A DNA stretch of 6,798 nucleotides, taken from CAXMST01 sp964196325. Lineage in GTDB: Bacteria; Actinomycetota; Thermoleophilia; Solirubrobacterales; 70-9. Where the stretch lies: positions 1-6,798 of the forward strand of contig CAXMST010000153.1 of NCBI GenBank assembly GCA_964196325.1, written 5' to 3'. The position numbers and the translations under genes are program-made. The notes under the pieces were generated by a model. It saw only the letters and a list, made by a program, of their open reading frames with translations, ran no database searches and had not been told where the DNA came from. Positions 6,250 to 6,798 of this stretch are shown one piece after another. The number at the start of each line of letters is the position of its first letter. The stretch's first letter is position 1.

Positions 6250-6487
6250 GACGGACCAGGAGGCCCGGGGGCCAATCCGGCGTGCAGCTCAGCGGACCGC
6301 GGATCCGGATCCCACGGGGCCGAGCACGAGCTCAGCCCGGGGTTCTGGAGAGGTCAGGTACGGCGTCGTCCCTGCCGCCACGGTTCCCCCTGAGCTCCCG
6401 GGCGCTGGCGCCCGCTCCGCCTGCTCTGGGTCGGGCTCGTCTATCTGGCGCTGGAAACGCTCGGGCTGCGTGTAAGACGCGCTTCGG
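6250..6487. other. Gene-poor stretch with small hairpins and a possible decayed hydrophobic coding fragment
   Basis: No complete gene is supported here. Visible: a GGCCC/GGGCC hairpin at 6262-6273, 12 nt after the membrane-protein stop; a 12-bp palindrome GGATCCGGATCC at 6301-6312; and a 7-bp hairpin CGGGCGC-TG-GCGCCCG at 6399-6414. None has a T-tract. In the plus frame starting at 6394 the DNA reads RWRPLRLLWVGLVYLALETL, a plausible membrane-helix start, but no start codon precedes it before a stop at 6391, and it runs into the antisense of the marC-like gene. Confidence 0.5.
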
Positions 6488-6500
6488 CTAGCCGCCGAAG
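6482..6500 (-). terminator. Stem-loop at the marC-like stop codon
   Basis: CTTCGGC (6482-6488) and GCCGAAG (6494-6500) form a perfect 7-bp stem with a 5-nt loop that contains part of the TAG stop (6488-6490, minus strand). Downstream on the minus strand is CGCGTCTTAC, not a U-run, so terminator function is tentative. Confidence 0.3.
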
Positions 6501-6798
6501 AAGTTCTGCAAGCCGCTCAGCATCAGCTGGATCCCGATCGTCGCAATCAGCAGGCCGCCGAACTTGGTCGCGATCTTCATCGTGGTCTCGGAGACGCTGA
6601 GCCTCTCCGAGATCAGCAGGTGGCCGATCGGCAGCAGGATCACCGCGACCGCGACCGCGACCAGGGCGGCGATCGCGCCGGAGAAGTCGGAGGTTCCGGC
6701 CGAGATCGAGATCACCAAGGTGATCGCGCCGGGGCCGGCCACGAACGGCATCGCGTAGGGCACGATTACCTGGCCCTCGAAGCTCTCGGGATCGGGCT
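6488..6798 (-). CDS. MarC-family integral membrane protein (N-terminal half off the window)
   Basis: The last 102 residues are visible; MarC/UPF0056 proteins are usually about 200-220 long, so roughly half is present and the start lies beyond the right edge. The block YAMPFVAGPGAITLVISI matches the family signature P(L/F)xAGPGAIT. Hydrophobic helices follow at GAIAALVAVAVAVILLPIGH and KFGGLLIATIGIQLMLSGL, and the protein ends QNFFGG, all as in MarC C-termini. The family has inner-membrane proteins of unresolved function; the early link of marC to multiple antibiotic resistance was not upheld. An internal GTG at 6763 is not the start, because the frame stays open and family-like upstream of it. 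Confidence 0.88.
   Translation of the reverse strand, partial: PDPESFEGQVIVPYAMPFVAGPGAITLVISISAGTSDFSGAIAALVAVAVAVILLPIGHLLISERLSVSETTMKIATKFGGLLIATIGIQLMLSGLQNFFGG

Noticed and set aside
6281..6340. GCAGCTCAGCGGAC segment reminiscent of a tRNA D-arm
   Set aside because: No T-arm GGTTCGAATCC-like sequence, acceptor stem or anticodon arm could be fitted on either strand.

Overview
This is a GC-rich chromosomal window. Its gene content and signals (a bacterial-type ProS, leaderless-looking starts behind TANNNT -10 boxes, a PucR-type regulator, a saccharopine-dehydrogenase-like lipid oxidoreductase) suggest an actinomycetote. A deep-branching class such as Thermoleophilia is possible, but that placement is inference; no rRNA or other taxonomic marker is present.

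Layout. Bases 1-1456 (minus) hold most of a prolyl-tRNA synthetase with its editing domain; its C-terminus lies off the left edge. It is divergent from a saccharopine-dehydrogenase-like NAD(P)-binding protein (1521-2768, plus). That gene converges on a minus-strand pair: a GNAT acetyltransferase (2800-3276), downstream of a membrane fatty-acid (acyl-CoA/acyl-lipid) desaturase (3331-4284). Divergent from the desaturase is a 399-residue PucR-type regulator with an RsbRD-like N-terminal region (4358-5557). The regulator's stop codon sits at the foot of a large stem-loop. Beyond it lie a 3' remnant of an IS1595-family (ISXO2-like) transposase (about 5677-5910, minus), a small two-helix membrane protein (5932-6249, plus), a gene-poor stretch (6250-6487), and the C-terminal half of a MarC-family membrane protein (6488 to the right edge, minus).

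How the genes may work together. The desaturase and the PucR-type protein look like a divergent enzyme-regulator pair, possibly tuning membrane unsaturation. A 19-bp element is found immediately upstream of the desaturase start and again, inverted and with 17 of 19 bases identical, just after the regulator stop, where it forms part of the stem-loop. This pair is the most distinctive unexplained structure here. The other genes are housekeeping or accessory genes with no clear joint pathway. I see no CRISPR array, rRNA, convincing tRNA, toxin-antitoxin pair or phage module, and no multi-gene novel system.
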